Assembly (NCBI RefSeq): GCF_902706295.1
Contig: NZ_CACSJJ010000002.1
Location: 62,001 to 126,000 of the forward strand
DNA: 64,000 bases
Origin: Arthrobacter sp. 18067
Lineage (GTDB): Bacteria > Actinomycetota > Actinomycetes > Actinomycetales > Micrococcaceae
Direction of reading: 5' to 3'
Below are positions 27,954 through 39,058 of the stretch, piece after piece. Positions within the stretch are counted from its first letter, which is position 1. The number at the start of each line of letters is the position of its first letter. The notes beneath the pieces are model-generated. The model saw nothing but the letters and a program-made list of their open reading frames with translations. It did not search any database and had not been told where the DNA came from. The position numbers and the translations under genes are program-made.

Positions 27954-29513
27954 GTGCGACGTCGTGACGCCCGCCCGCAGGGCACCGGCACCGCTGGCTC
28001 CGTTGCGGCCCGCCATGGCGAGGATGCCGAGGGCACTCCCCGCCACATGAAGGTCCGCAAGGGACTTCCGCTCTGGCTGAAGATTGTTACCGGTGTGGTT
28101 TCCGTGGCGCTGGTTGCAGGCGTTGCTTTTGCGGCTTTTTGGTTCATCCGGCTGCAGAGCAACATTACCAAGGCACCGTTGAGCGCCGGGGAGTCCCGGG
28201 ATTCCGGCGAGGCCCTGGCCAACGACAAGTCCGACCGCTTGCAAATCCTCATCCTTGGTTCTGATACCCGTGACGGAAAGAACTCCGAGTACGGAACTTC
28301 CGAGGATTCCACGGGCTACGGTCACTCCGATGTGATGATGCTGCTGGACATCTCAGCTGACAATAAGCGCGTCAGCGTCATGAGTTTCCCGCGTGACCTC
28401 CTGGTGAACGTACCCCAGTGTACTGACCACACCAACAACCAGACGTTCCCCGCCCGCAGCGGCGTGATGATCAACGAGGCCATGGCAGAAGCCGGTATCG
28501 GTTGTGCTGTCGATACCATCAACAAGCTGACGGGCCTGGAAATCGACCACTTCATGATGGCGGACTTCAACGCCGTCAAGGAGTTGTCCCACGCTATCGG
28601 CGGTGTCAACGTGTGCGTCAGCGACCCCGTGTTTGACCCGGATTCCCGGCTTCGCCTGCCGAAGGGTGACTCGCTGGTGGAGGGAGAACAAGCCCTCGCC
28701 TTCCTGCGGACCCGACACGCTTTCGGTGACGGAGGGGACCTTGGACGCATCAAGGGACAACAGGCTTTCCTTTCGTCCCTGACAAGGAAGCTCAAGGATG
28801 AGGGAACCCTCGGCAACCCCCAGCGACTCCTGCAGATCGCAGATGTGGTAACGCAGAACCTCACGGTCGATGAGGGCCTGGCGTCCGTACCGTCGTTGTT
28901 GACCATCGGGGGGCGGTTGAAGGACATCGATGTCTCCAAGGTTGCGTTCGTAGCTGTGCCGACTCAAGCAGCAGCAATTGATCCGAACAGGCTCGAGCTT
29001 ATTGAGCCCCAGGCATCCCAACTCTTCGCCGCTTTGCGCGCTGACCTTGACCTGACGACTCCCGGCGCTACCTCTTCGCCGGCTGCCACGGAAACACCTG
29101 CACCGCAGCCCACTGCAACCACGCCCGCGGCTCCGGCCTACGACAAAGCGATCCAGCCCGTCGCAGTTGCCAACGGCAGCGGCATTGCCGCGAGGGCCCA
29201 GGAAATGATGGCTGTGCTGACGGGCAACGGATTTACCCAGGCGGTATCATATCTGGCGAACCCCGTGGACCAGACCGTGATCTACTACGGAGCCGGCTTT
29301 GCCGACGTGGCAGCTGACGTCGCCGCTCTGTACGGCATCCCGGCGGCCCAGGTGCAAGAGGCACCCGGAGTTGCGGGAGTCCAGCTCTACGTTGGTACGG
29401 ACTTTGGCACGGGTACAGCCTACGGGGCAGCGTCGGTTCCGTCGGACGTGGTAAATCAGACAGCCAGTGAAGCCGTTTGCCAGCAGGTAAATCCGCTGTA
29501 CATCGATCAATAG
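27954..29513 (+). CDS. LytR-CpsA-Psr (LCP) cell-wall ligase
   Basis: Attaches anionic polymers such as teichoic or teichuronic acid, or arabinogalactan-like glycans, to peptidoglycan. A cytoplasmic basic N-terminus and one membrane segment (about 38-62, KIVTGVVSVALVAGVAFAAF) are followed by the LCP catalytic domain (LILGSDTRDG, VMSFPRDLLV, FLRTRHAFGDGGDLGRIKGQ). A Pro/Thr-rich linker then leads to a C-terminal LytR_C domain (PVAVANGSGIAARAQEMMAVL). The 519-residue length is usual. GTG 27954 has GAGGAAAGG upstream. A strong terminator follows. Confidence 0.93.
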   Translation: MRRRDARPQGTGTAGSVAARHGEDAEGTPRHMKVRKGLPLWLKIVTGVVSVALVAGVAFAAFWFIRLQSNITKAPLSAGESRDSGEALANDKSDRLQILILGSDTRDGKNSEYGTSEDSTGYGHSDVMMLLDISADNKRVSVMSFPRDLLVNVPQCTDHTNNQTFPARSGVMINEAMAEAGIGCAVDTINKLTGLEIDHFMMADFNAVKELSHAIGGVNVCVSDPVFDPDSRLRLPKGDSLVEGEQALAFLRTRHAFGDGGDLGRIKGQQAFLSSLTRKLKDEGTLGNPQRLLQIADVVTQNLTVDEGLASVPSLLTIGGRLKDIDVSKVAFVAVPTQAAAIDPNRLELIEPQASQLFAALRADLDLTTPGATSSPAATETPAPQPTATTPAAPAYDKAIQPVAVANGSGIAARAQEMMAVLTGNGFTQAVSYLANPVDQTVIYYGAGFADVAADVAALYGIPAAQVQEAPGVAGVQLYVGTDFGTGTAYGAASVPSDVVNQTASEAVCQQVNPLYIDQ

Positions 29514-29536
29514 CCGATCGCAGAAATCATTGGAGT

Positions 29537-29574
29537 ATGAGAGAGGCCGGGCCATGTGGCCCGGCCTCTCTCAT
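29537..29574. terminator. Bidirectional terminator, LCP/M13 peptidase
   Basis: A perfect 17-bp stem (29537-29553 with 29558-29574, arms ATGAGAGAGGCCGGGCC) around the 4-base loop ATGT, placed between two convergent genes. The T-tract is weak (GCTTGT). Confidence 0.9.
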
Positions 29575-29581
29575 GCTTGTC

Positions 29582-31534
29582 CTACCAGATGCTCACGCGG
29601 TCGCCGGATTCCATCCACATACCATCCGCGGCGCTGACATCGAATGCTTCAAGGAAGGCGTCGAGGTTGCGGGCGATGGCATTGGTGCGGAACTCGTTCG
29701 GGGAGTGCGGATCCGTGGCCAACCGTCGGATTGCTTCCTCGGTGCGGATCACTTGGCGCCAGCCCGCTGCCCACGACATGAAGAAGCGCTGCTGGCCCGT
29801 GAAGCCGTCGATGACCTCGGGCTCGGCGTCGCCGAGGCTAAGCAGATAGGCCTTGTAGGCAATGGTCAAACCCCCCAGGTCGCCGATGTTTTCACCCAAG
29901 GTCAGTTTGCCGTTGACCTTGTGGTCGGGTGCGGCGTAGGGGGAGAGGGCGTCGTACTGGGCCACCAACTTGGCCGTGAGTGCTTCGAAGGCGGACCGGT
30001 CCTCTTCGGTCCACCAATTACGCAGTGCCCCGCTTCCATCGAACTGTGATCCCTGGTCGTCGAAACCGTGTCCGATCTCGTGTCCGATCACAGCCCCGAT
30101 GCCGCCGTAATTCACAGCATCGTCAGCATCTGCATTGAAGAAGGGCGGCTGGAGGATCGCGGCCGGGAAGACGATCTCGTTCAGCATGGGGTGGTAGTAG
30201 GCGTTGACCGTTTGCGGTGTCATGAGCCATTTGGTCAGGTCAACGGGCTTGCCGATCTCGTCCAGATGCCGGTCGACGTCAGCGTCATGGGCGCGTTCCA
30301 CATTGCCCAGCAGGTCGGTTGGATCGATTTCCACGGCGGAGTAGTCGATCCATTTTTCGGGGAAACCGATCTTCGGCCGGAAGGCTTCCAGCTTCTTGAG
30401 CGCTTCCTTCTTGGTTTCTTCGCCCATCCACTTCAAGGAAGAAATGCTGTCGCGGTAAGCCTCGATCAGATTGGCGACGAGGGTCTCCATCCGTGCCTTA
30501 TGGCCGGCGGGGAAGTGGCGCTCCACGTAGATCTGACCGACGGCTTCGCCAAGCGCAGCTTCGACAACGGCAACTCCTCGTTTCCAGCGCTCCTTGTTTT
30601 GGGGCGTGCCGCTGAGTTTGGTGCCGTAGAAGTCGAAGTTGGTGTCCACGAACTCTGAGGAAAGGTAGGGGGCAGCCGAGCTAAGAACCCTGAGCGTCAA
30701 CCATTCCTTCCACGTTTCCAATGGTTCGGACTCCAGCAATCCTGCTGCGCCCGCGAAGAAGTCCGGGGTGCTGACAACTATCTCATTGCGCTTGTCCCGT
30801 TCAACCCGCGCGGCTTCGAACCAGGTATCCAGCAGGGGGAAAAGCGCAACTGCTTCATCGGCCGTCTTGAGATTGTAGGTTTTCTGGGGATCCCTCAGCG
30901 TGACATTGTCCCAGTGATGGGAAGCCAGTGCGGTTTCGAGGGCGACAATGCGGGTTGAGGCTGACTGCGCGTCGGGGACGCCTGCGAGGGTGAGCAACCT
31001 GGCAATGTACTCGCCGTAGGCCGCCACGATGCCCGCAAACTTTTCTTCCCGGTAATAGGACTCGTCCGGCAGTCCCAGGCCTCCTTGCCCGATGTACAAC
31101 AGGATGCGCTCCGGGTTCCCGGCATCCGGAGCCGGGTAGATGGAGAACAAGCCCGAGACATCTGATCGGAATAAACGGCCGATCAGCGCAGCCAGCTCAC
31201 GCGCGGACCCCACCGAACGAACTTCTTCGAGACGTCCCCGGACCGGGTCGAGCCCCTTTGCCTCGGCCGTGGCCTGATCCATGAAGCTTGCGTACAGGCC
31301 GCCTACTTGCTGCTCGACGCCGGTTGCGGACTCGCCCTTGCCGGCAGCTTCTTCGATAATCGACTTAACGGCCAGCTCGGCCCCATCCCGCAGTGCGGTG
31401 AAGGTACCTTCCAACGGCCTGTCATCCGGGATCGTTGTGCTGTTGAGCCACGCGCCATTGACGTGTTGGTAGAGGTCGTCCTGGGGCCGGACGCTGTGAT
31501 CGATGTTCGAAAGAGTGATCCCCGACTGTGGCAC
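29582..31534 (-). CDS. M13 family zinc metallopeptidase (neprilysin/PepO-like)
   Basis: Endopeptidase cutting small peptides; bacterial members may be cytoplasmic or surface-bound. The zinc site HEIGH is at 485-489, with the third ligand in ENIGD (548-552). The substrate motif NAYYHP is present, and the C-terminal CRV-like tail is typical (TDPHSPNEFRTNAIARNLDAF). There is no signal peptide or membrane anchor, so this one is probably cytosolic. GTG 31534 is chosen for AAGGAG six bases upstream, giving 650 residues; the frame extends to 31630. Confidence 0.93.
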   Translation of the reverse strand: MPQSGITLSNIDHSVRPQDDLYQHVNGAWLNSTTIPDDRPLEGTFTALRDGAELAVKSIIEEAAGKGESATGVEQQVGGLYASFMDQATAEAKGLDPVRGRLEEVRSVGSARELAALIGRLFRSDVSGLFSIYPAPDAGNPERILLYIGQGGLGLPDESYYREEKFAGIVAAYGEYIARLLTLAGVPDAQSASTRIVALETALASHHWDNVTLRDPQKTYNLKTADEAVALFPLLDTWFEAARVERDKRNEIVVSTPDFFAGAAGLLESEPLETWKEWLTLRVLSSAAPYLSSEFVDTNFDFYGTKLSGTPQNKERWKRGVAVVEAALGEAVGQIYVERHFPAGHKARMETLVANLIEAYRDSISSLKWMGEETKKEALKKLEAFRPKIGFPEKWIDYSAVEIDPTDLLGNVERAHDADVDRHLDEIGKPVDLTKWLMTPQTVNAYYHPMLNEIVFPAAILQPPFFNADADDAVNYGGIGAVIGHEIGHGFDDQGSQFDGSGALRNWWTEEDRSAFEALTAKLVAQYDALSPYAAPDHKVNGKLTLGENIGDLGGLTIAYKAYLLSLGDAEPEVIDGFTGQQRFFMSWAAGWRQVIRTEEAIRRLATDPHSPNEFRTNAIARNLDAFLEAFDVSAADGMWMESGDRVSIW

Positions 31535-31647
31535 TGTGGCTCCTTGTGTGGACACTGCGCCGGAGTTTCCACCGTCGCGGCGTCTGCATAGTGGACGTTG
31601 CATGAGGTGTTGCACTGTCATCATACGCATCGTGTTAGTGTGAATTT

Positions 31648-31692
31648 GTGCGTACGGCGATGCTTCTTCTTAGCTGCCGCGGCGAGGCCTGA
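31648..31692 (+). CDS. leuA leader peptide (Leu-Leu-Leu)
   Basis: A 14-codon ORF from GTG 31648 reads MRTAMLLLSCRGEA. Three CTT leucine codons lie at 31663-31671, and the stop at 31690-31692 is inside a stem-loop. A -10-like TAGTGT at 31636-31641 ends 6 bases before the start codon, and no ribosome site is seen, so it may be leaderless. Leu-codon leaders before leuA are known in actinobacteria. The core matches the leuS leader in this window (CTT CTN CTT AGC). Confidence 0.75.
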   Translation: MRTAMLLLSCRGEA

Positions 31693-31725
31693 AAGCTATC
31701 TGAAGCTGGGCCATCCTCGCCGCGG
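31677..31725 (+). promoter_or_regulatory. leuA leader stem-loop
   Basis: CCGCGGCGAGG (31677-31687) pairs perfectly with CCTCGCCGCGG (31715-31725), 27 bases apart. The left arm lies inside the leader ORF, so a stalled ribosome would stop it forming. No T-run follows, so control may be by Rho, by translation, or by an alternative fold. A weaker CTAAG/CTTAG repeat lies at 31743-31758, before the leuA ribosome site. Confidence 0.65.
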
Positions 31726-31758
31726 AGTTCCGTTGTGTCCGGCTAAGCTTTCACTTAG

Positions 31759-33522
<1,764 letters not shown>

Positions 33523-33529
33523 GAGTCTG

Positions 33530-33563
33530 CCGTGTGGTGACGGGAAATACCGTCACCACACGG
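33530..33563 (+). terminator. Hairpin after leuA
   Basis: CCGTGTGGTGACGG (33530-33543) pairs perfectly with 33550-33563 across a 6-base loop, 7 bases after the leuA stop. No T-run follows, so it may be Rho-assisted. Confidence 0.75.
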
Positions 33564-33592
33564 TCTGGCGGTCACCGCTGGATCCAGGCATA

Positions 33593-34360
33593 GTGCGAAG
33601 ATTAGTTGTGGCCAATCCGTCGTTTGCAGCACGGTCCTACAGGGACGATGCCGTGGTGCTCCGTACCCACAAGTTGGGCGAGGCCGATCGCATCATCACC
33701 TTGCTGACCAAACACCATGGGCAAGTCCGGGCCGTGGCAAAGGGCGTACGAAGGACCAGCAGCCGTTTTGGGGCACGCCTGGAGCCGTTCATGGTTGCGG
33801 ATTTGCAGCTAGTGGCCGGCCGGACACTCGACATTGTGACGCAGGCTGTGGCCAAGGGTGCTTACGGAAGCAGCATCGCTGCCGACTATGGGCGGTTTAC
33901 CGTGGCTGCGGCCATGACCGAGACCGCCGAGAAGCTAACGGACGCCGATACAGAATCCGGGACGGCACAATACAATCTCCTGGTTGGTGCACTGGCTGCC
34001 CTCAGTCGCTCTGACCATCCACCTGAACTCATCCTTGACTCCTACCTGTTGCGCGCTTTGGCTACAGGCGGGTGGGCGCCGAGTTTCACCGCTTGTGCCC
34101 GCTGTGGTCGCCCGGGTCCACACACCGCCTTTGCCGCTCCGGTTGGCGGAATGGTTTGCAGTGATTGCAGACCGCCCGGTTCACCTGCGCCGGCACCGGA
34201 GACGGTGGTGCTGCTCGGCGCGCTGTTGACCGGTAATTGGGGCGTAGCCGATGCATCCGACCCTCGGCACCGGCGAGAAGCCGCGGGGCTGGTGGCCAGC
34301 TACCTGCAATGGCATCTGGAGCGGGCCTTGAAATCACTCAAACACGTGGAGCGAAGCTGA
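33593..34360 (+). CDS. recO: DNA repair protein RecO
   Basis: Loads RecA with RecR in gap repair and recombination. The N-terminal OB fold includes [20 protein letters not shown] and [15 protein letters not shown]. The C-terminal helical domain has a zinc site with two Cys pairs (CARCG and CSDC). Length is 255. GTG 33593 is used; an in-frame GTG at 33608 is nearly as good, and neither has a strong ribosome site. uppS begins just after the stop, a recO-uppS order common in actinobacteria. Confidence 0.94.
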   Translation: MRRLVVANPSFAARSYRDDAVVLRTHKLGEADRIITLLTKHHGQVRAVAKGVRRTSSRFGARLEPFMVADLQLVAGRTLDIVTQAVAKGAYGSSIAADYGRFTVAAAMTETAEKLTDADTESGTAQYNLLVGALAALSRSDHPPELILDSYLLRALATGGWAPSFTACARCGRPGPHTAFAAPVGGMVCSDCRPPGSPAPAPETVVLLGALLTGNWGVADASDPRHRREAAGLVASYLQWHLERALKSLKHVERS

Positions 34361-34362
34361 CA

Positions 34363-35187
34363 GTGGCACTTGGTAAGAAGAGCAAGGCAACAACGGCCAG
34401 GACGGCACCGGTAGTTGTCCCTTACGGACATCCGTCCGGGGCAGTGCCACCGAATATCCCAAGTGATCTCATCCCGCAGCACGTGGCAATCGTCATGGAT
34501 GGCAACGGGCGTTGGGCGAACCAGCGTGGCCTTCCCCGCATAGAGGGTCATAAGGCCGGCGAGCCTGCGTTGCTGGACGTAATGGCAGGGGCTATCGAGC
34601 TCGGCATCAAATACGTCAGCGTATACGCCTTCTCGACGGAAAACTGGCGGCGTTCACCCGAGGAAGTCCGCTTCCTCATGGGTTTTAACAAGGATGTACT
34701 ACGCCGACAACGCAACCAGCTCGATGAGTGGGGCGTCCGTATCCGCTGGGCTGGACGCCGGCCCCGCTTGTGGGGTTCGGTCATCAAGGAATTGGAAGAG
34801 GCCGAGGACTACACGCGGGCCAACGACACGTGCACTTTGACCATGTGTGTTAATTACGGTGGCCGGGCTGAGATCGCCGATGCTGTTTCGGCTATCGCCC
34901 ACGACGTCGCCGCAGGAAGGTTAAAGCCCGGAGCGGTGTCCGAGAAGACCATCCAGAAGTACCTCGATGAACCCGACCTCCCGGACGTGGACTTGTTCCT
35001 TCGAAGTTCGGGGGAGCAGCGGCTCTCCAACTTCCTGCTGTGGCAATCGGCCTATGCGGAATTCGTTTTCATGGACACTCTGTGGCCGGATGTCGACAGA
35101 AGGACATTGTGGGACGCCGTCGAGATCTATGCCAAGCGCGATAGGCGCTATGGGGGAGCAGTGGACGCTGCGCCCGCCAACAAATAG
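34363..35187 (+). CDS. uppS: Isoprenyl transferase (Z-prenyl diphosphate synthase)
   Basis: Builds the long-chain Z-polyprenyl (undecaprenyl or decaprenyl) diphosphate carrier for cell-wall synthesis. The catalytic Asp46 is in [11 protein letters not shown], and there are [10 protein letters not shown] and the C-terminal [20 protein letters not shown]. Length is 274. GTG 34363 begins 2 bases after the recO stop; an earlier frame opening at 34237 would lie inside recO. Confidence 0.95.
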   Translation: MALGKKSKATTARTAPVVVPYGHPSGAVPPNIPSDLIPQHVAIVMDGNGRWANQRGLPRIEGHKAGEPALLDVMAGAIELGIKYVSVYAFSTENWRRSPEEVRFLMGFNKDVLRRQRNQLDEWGVRIRWAGRRPRLWGSVIKELEEAEDYTRANDTCTLTMCVNYGGRAEIADAVSAIAHDVAAGRLKPGAVSEKTIQKYLDEPDLPDVDLFLRSSGEQRLSNFLLWQSAYAEFVFMDTLWPDVDRRTLWDAVEIYAKRDRRYGGAVDAAPANK

Positions 35188-35202
35188 CACGCACCTGCCA
35201 AA

Positions 35203-36276
35203 TCAGTAGGGGTAGGCAGCCAGCCAGACGGCGACGTCGCGATAGGCCTGTTGGCGGACGGTGCGCCTGGACAGAAAGACGTCATGAAGGGCCCCCGGAT
35301 AACGGAACACAGCAGTGCGCCGCGCAAGACCCAGCGCTCGTCGGGAAGTCTCCTCAACATCAATGACCGCATCTGCCCGCATCAGGTCAGCCGTCCATTC
35401 GGATTGGATTCTGGTCCGCCCCGATAGGAGCACCAGAACGGGTGCGTCAATGTTGAGCTTGCGCTCCACGGCCGCGTGACCAGCCAACACGGCCTTCGTC
35501 CAACCAGCCCGGATAGGGAACGAAGCCCGCGGACGCCAGATAGGGTCCAGGATCCACTCGCCGTGGGCTTCGTTACTGACACTCTCCCAATAGGCGGGCA
35601 TCTCGGGAAAGCGGAAGGGACGCTTGGGGTCCGTGCGGGCAAAAGGCTCCACCAAGTGCATGGCGATACTGCGGACGAGGCTGCTGCCCTGAAGCTCGAG
35701 CCACGGGGAATTCAGGACCAGGGTTCCCAACCTGCCAGGATTGCGATCGGCCCAAAGCGCAGCGATCAAGCCCCCGAGCGAATGACCAAGCATGTGGATC
35801 GTGGGTGCCGTACCGTTGCTGGTCCGTGCTGCTACGTCGCGGTCGATCTCCACGAAGGCCGCTGCAAGATCCTCGTCGTAAACGCTGAGGTCGGAGGTGT
35901 AGCCGGGCGTCTGGCCGGGCAACAGGCTACGGCCGAATTTGCGGAGGTCCAATGCGTAGAAATGAAAGCCCGACGCCGTGAGGTACTCGGCAAGCTCGGT
36001 TTGCAGGAAGTAGTCTGCCCATCCATGCAAGTAGAGAACCACCCGCGGCGCTCCGCCAGGATCGGCTGGGGCCGCTCGACGCTTGCGTTTGGTGAAAGAT
36101 GCCAGGAAGTCAAGAAGGCCTTGAGGGGAGGCATGCTCAACAGGTGGAGCATGCCTGACGAGTGTCGCTTTGACAGGCCCTTCGTCATCGGCTTTGAGCG
36201 GCAGGTCGAGGCATTCGTAGCCGTGGCCAAGGATGTCGCGTTTCCACAGTGATACCGATTCCCCTGCGGTGGTCAT
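35203..36276 (-). CDS. Alpha/beta hydrolase (S33-like lipase fold)
   Basis: Esterase- or lysophospholipase-like enzyme. Nucleophile Ser166 lies in GHSLGG; the oxyanion-side LYLHGWADYF and LDLRKFGRS are typical of monoglyceride-lipase-like S33 proteins. The catalytic His is probably in GALHDVFLS near the end. It has no signal peptide. Its start shares ATGA with the preceding paralogue. The two proteins match through most of their length (HGW.DYF, GHS.GG, LHDVFLS), so this is a tandem duplication. Substrate unknown. Confidence 0.87.
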   Translation of the reverse strand: MTTAGESVSLWKRDILGHGYECLDLPLKADDEGPVKATLVRHAPPVEHASPQGLLDFLASFTKRKRRAAPADPGGAPRVVLYLHGWADYFLQTELAEYLTASGFHFYALDLRKFGRSLLPGQTPGYTSDLSVYDEDLAAAFVEIDRDVAARTSNGTAPTIHMLGHSLGGLIAALWADRNPGRLGTLVLNSPWLELQGSSLVRSIAMHLVEPFARTDPKRPFRFPEMPAYWESVSNEAHGEWILDPIWRPRASFPIRAGWTKAVLAGHAAVERKLNIDAPVLVLLSGRTRIQSEWTADLMRADAVIDVEETSRRALGLARRTAVFRYPGALHDVFLSRRTVRQQAYRDVAVWLAAYPY

Positions 36277-37298
36277 AGATCCCCTTCGTGCCGTTCATCC
36301 GGCGCTTCGTACTGCATGAATCCGTTGATCCATCGGGCCAGCCGTGCGTAGGCGTCTTTGCGCACCGGCGGCGCCGAAAGAAACACGTCGTGGAGGCCGC
36401 CGTCGATACGTTCCAGGGTTACGGTCCTGCCCAATGCCATGGCGCGCAAGGCCATGACACTGACGTCAAGCACTGCATCTGACCGCCGCATGGACTCCTG
36501 CCACACCATGCCGTTGGCGCTGGCTGACGACGCCAGCACCAGGACTGGCATTTCCAGCTTCAGGCCTCGGGCTACCTGCGAATGGCCGGCAAAGACTGCA
36601 CTGAGCCATCCCGCCCGGACTGGAAATGCCAAAGGTGGCCGGTACTTCTCATCCAGGGACCATTCGCCTTCGGCGGAACTGCTGATGCTCCGAAAATAGA
36701 AGCCCCGTTCGGGCAACTTCAGGACGGTCTTGGGACGAAATCTCGCTACGGGCGCCACCATCGCTTGCGCGGCACGCCGTACCAAGGAGCTGCCGTGCAT
36801 TTCCAGCCAGGGGCTGTCGAGGATCAGGTACTGGACCTCTGCTGGGTGGCGGCTTGCCCACAGGGCTGCCACGAGCCCTCCGGTGGAATGCCCCATCAGA
36901 GTCAGGCTGCCCGTCAGCGATACGCCGCGGTCACGCCGGATGACCTCAACGGCCTGGTTGATTTCGGCGTCGTAGTCTGTCAGGTTCGCCACGTATCCAC
37001 CCGGGTTTCCCGCTTGCAGGCTCCGTCCATGGTTGTGCATGTCCAGGGCGTAGAAGTCATATCCTTGCCCGGCCCAGAATCTGGCAAGCTCGGTATTGAA
37101 GAAGTAGTCGCTCCACCCGTGCAGGAACAACACGGCACCAAATCGCTTCGGGGCGCCCTCACTGCGACCGGCATCCTCGCTCGTCGGCTTCGCACGGTGG
37201 CGGATCAGCGTGGCGTGGCGGACCACACCATCGGGTCCTGTGGCATCAAGGCCACAGGACTGAAAGTCCGCTCCCAGGAAGTCCTCCGTCCAGTCCAT
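36273..37298 (-). CDS. Alpha/beta hydrolase, tandem paralogue
   Basis: Same family as the next gene downstream: LFLHGWSDYFFNTELARFW, LDMHNHGRS, nucleophile Ser138 in GHSTGG, and catalytic His region GGLHDVFLSAPP. At 341 residues it is similar in size. The GHSTGG versus GHSLGG change suggests the pair may have different substrates. It starts 9 bases after the flavoprotein gene on the same strand, so the three genes are one operon. Confidence 0.87.
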   Translation of the reverse strand: MDWTEDFLGADFQSCGLDATGPDGVVRHATLIRHRAKPTSEDAGRSEGAPKRFGAVLFLHGWSDYFFNTELARFWAGQGYDFYALDMHNHGRSLQAGNPGGYVANLTDYDAEINQAVEVIRRDRGVSLTGSLTLMGHSTGGLVAALWASRHPAEVQYLILDSPWLEMHGSSLVRRAAQAMVAPVARFRPKTVLKLPERGFYFRSISSSAEGEWSLDEKYRPPLAFPVRAGWLSAVFAGHSQVARGLKLEMPVLVLASSASANGMVWQESMRRSDAVLDVSVMALRAMALGRTVTLERIDGGLHDVFLSAPPVRKDAYARLARWINGFMQYEAPDERHEGDL

Positions 37299-37307
37299 GG
37301 CCTTAGC

Positions 37308-38990
37308 TTAGACACTGGCGGCGGCGTCCCTGCCCGCCGCCCTCCCCGTGAAGAGGCAGCCGCCCAGGAATGTTCCTTCCAACGCCCGGTATCCATGGAT
37401 GCCACCGCCACCAAATCCGGCCGCTTCACCAGCTGCGTAGAGGCCCGGGATGGCTTGCCCTTTACGGTCCAGGACCCTGGAGCGCAGATCCGTGGCGAGG
37501 CCGCCCAGGCTTTTCCTTGTCAACACGGAGAGCCGGATGGCAATCAGTGGGCCATGAGTCGGGTCGGTCAGCCGATGCGGTGGTGCCACCCGCATCAGTT
37601 TGTCCGTGGCAAATCGACGCGCTGCCCTGATGGCGGCCAGCTGTGGGTCCTTCCCAAGACCGCTCTCCACTTGACGGTCCCGGGCGCTTATCAGTAGTTC
37701 AAGTGCGCGGGTTTCGATGAGGGAGTTGCCCGCGAGCCGGTTCATTCTTGAGGCCAGTTCCCCTGGAGATGACGCCTGCAGAAAGTCCACGCCCCGGTCC
37801 AGGAAGCGCTGGACGGGGGTCTCGCTTGTTGGGCGCAGGCGCGATGCAAGCAGCCGGACGTCCTTGCCGGTGAGGTCGGGGTTCTGTTCGGAACCGGACA
37901 GGGCAAGTTCCTTGAGGGCAATCGTGCGGTTGAGGACAAACCATGAGTAGCCGTACCCCGTCCCGACGATGTGGCGCAATGCCCCCAACGAATCAAAACC
38001 GGGGAACAGCGGCGCGGGCAACTGGCGGCCCTCGGCATCGAGCCACAACGAAGAGGGCCCGGGCAGGATACGGATTCCATGATTGGGCCACACAGGATCG
38101 TAATTGTGGATTCCTTCGGGGTAGTGCCACATGCGGTCGCCGTTGATCAACGCAGCTCCAGCGCTTGCCACGATGGGAAGGAAGCTGCCGTCCACGGAGG
38201 CCGGCACGCCACTCAGCATGTAGTCGGGCGCGTTTCCCCCGGGCCACTGGCTGCGGACGGTCGCGTGATTGCCGCCGATGCCTCCCGTCGTCACCACAAC
38301 AGCGCCTGCCGTGGCCTCGAAACCACTGACGGCGACCCGCGCGGACGCTTGGCCCCGCACCGCCGTCGACGGTTCAAGAACCTCGCCCGAAACGCCCGTG
38401 ATCCTTCCCGTCGTGGTCGTCAGCAACAGGGCGCGGTGCCTGAAGTGCAAACTGACCCGGCCGGTACTTACGCCTTCCAAGACCTTGGCGAGGAACGGCT
38501 CCACCAAGGCGGGCCCCGTGCCCCATGTGACGTGGAAGCGGGGAACAGTGTTGCCATGGCCTTCCGGCCCGTAGCCGCCGCGTTCCGCCCATTGCACCAA
38601 CGGGAAGATGCCAACGCCAAGGCTCCTGAGCCACGCCCGCTTCTCTCCGGCGGCGAAGTCGACGTACGCCTCTGCCCACTCACGGGCCGTCCCGTCATCG
38701 GACCGGTCGAAAGCTGCGGAGGCAAGCCAGTCATGCAGTGCGAGATCAGCGCTGTCCCTGACACCCAGGCGCTGCTGCTCAGGTGTATTCACCATGAAAA
38801 GCCCGCCAAAAGACCAATGGGCCTGGCCACCCACGGAAGCCTCCGGCTCCTGATCCAGCACAGCCACTGTCTTGCCGGCCGCATAGGCGGTGGCGGCCGC
38901 AACCAGCCCGGACAGGCCTGCGCCGACCACTAGGACGTCGGCGTTGATCCTGTAGCTTCCATGATTTGCATCACCATTATCCCCAAGCAT
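37308..38990 (-). CDS. FAD-binding dehydrogenase (KSTD/fumarate-reductase-like)
   Basis: 560-residue flavoprotein. The dinucleotide fold GAGLSG (23-28) starts [15 protein letters not shown]. The C-terminal [20 protein letters not shown] binds FAD, and [16 protein letters not shown] is typical of the FAD-binding dehydrogenase branch near 3-ketosteroid dehydrogenases. There is no signal peptide and no heme site, so it is not a flavocytochrome. With two lipase-like hydrolases it may oxidise a released alcohol or steroid-like product, but this is a guess. Confidence 0.85.
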   Translation of the reverse strand: MLGDNGDANHGSYRINADVLVVGAGLSGLVAAATAYAAGKTVAVLDQEPEASVGGQAHWSFGGLFMVNTPEQQRLGVRDSADLALHDWLASAAFDRSDDGTAREWAEAYVDFAAGEKRAWLRSLGVGIFPLVQWAERGGYGPEGHGNTVPRFHVTWGTGPALVEPFLAKVLEGVSTGRVSLHFRHRALLLTTTTGRITGVSGEVLEPSTAVRGQASARVAVSGFEATAGAVVVTTGGIGGNHATVRSQWPGGNAPDYMLSGVPASVDGSFLPIVASAGAALINGDRMWHYPEGIHNYDPVWPNHGIRILPGPSSLWLDAEGRQLPAPLFPGFDSLGALRHIVGTGYGYSWFVLNRTIALKELALSGSEQNPDLTGKDVRLLASRLRPTSETPVQRFLDRGVDFLQASSPGELASRMNRLAGNSLIETRALELLISARDRQVESGLGKDPQLAAIRAARRFATDKLMRVAPPHRLTDPTHGPLIAIRLSVLTRKSLGGLATDLRSRVLDRKGQAIPGLYAAGEAAGFGGGGIHGYRALEGTFLGGCLFTGRAAGRDAAASV

Positions 38991-39058
38991 GCGTACATGG
39001 TAGCGGCATCGGTAGTCATGGGTTTGGTGAGTTGTCCGTAAGGCGGAAAACTAGGACC

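Noticed and set aside
35476-36252. 258-codon plus-strand frame opposite the first alpha/beta hydrolase.
   Set aside because: Antisense shadow; the minus frame has a clear catalytic motif and coupled start.
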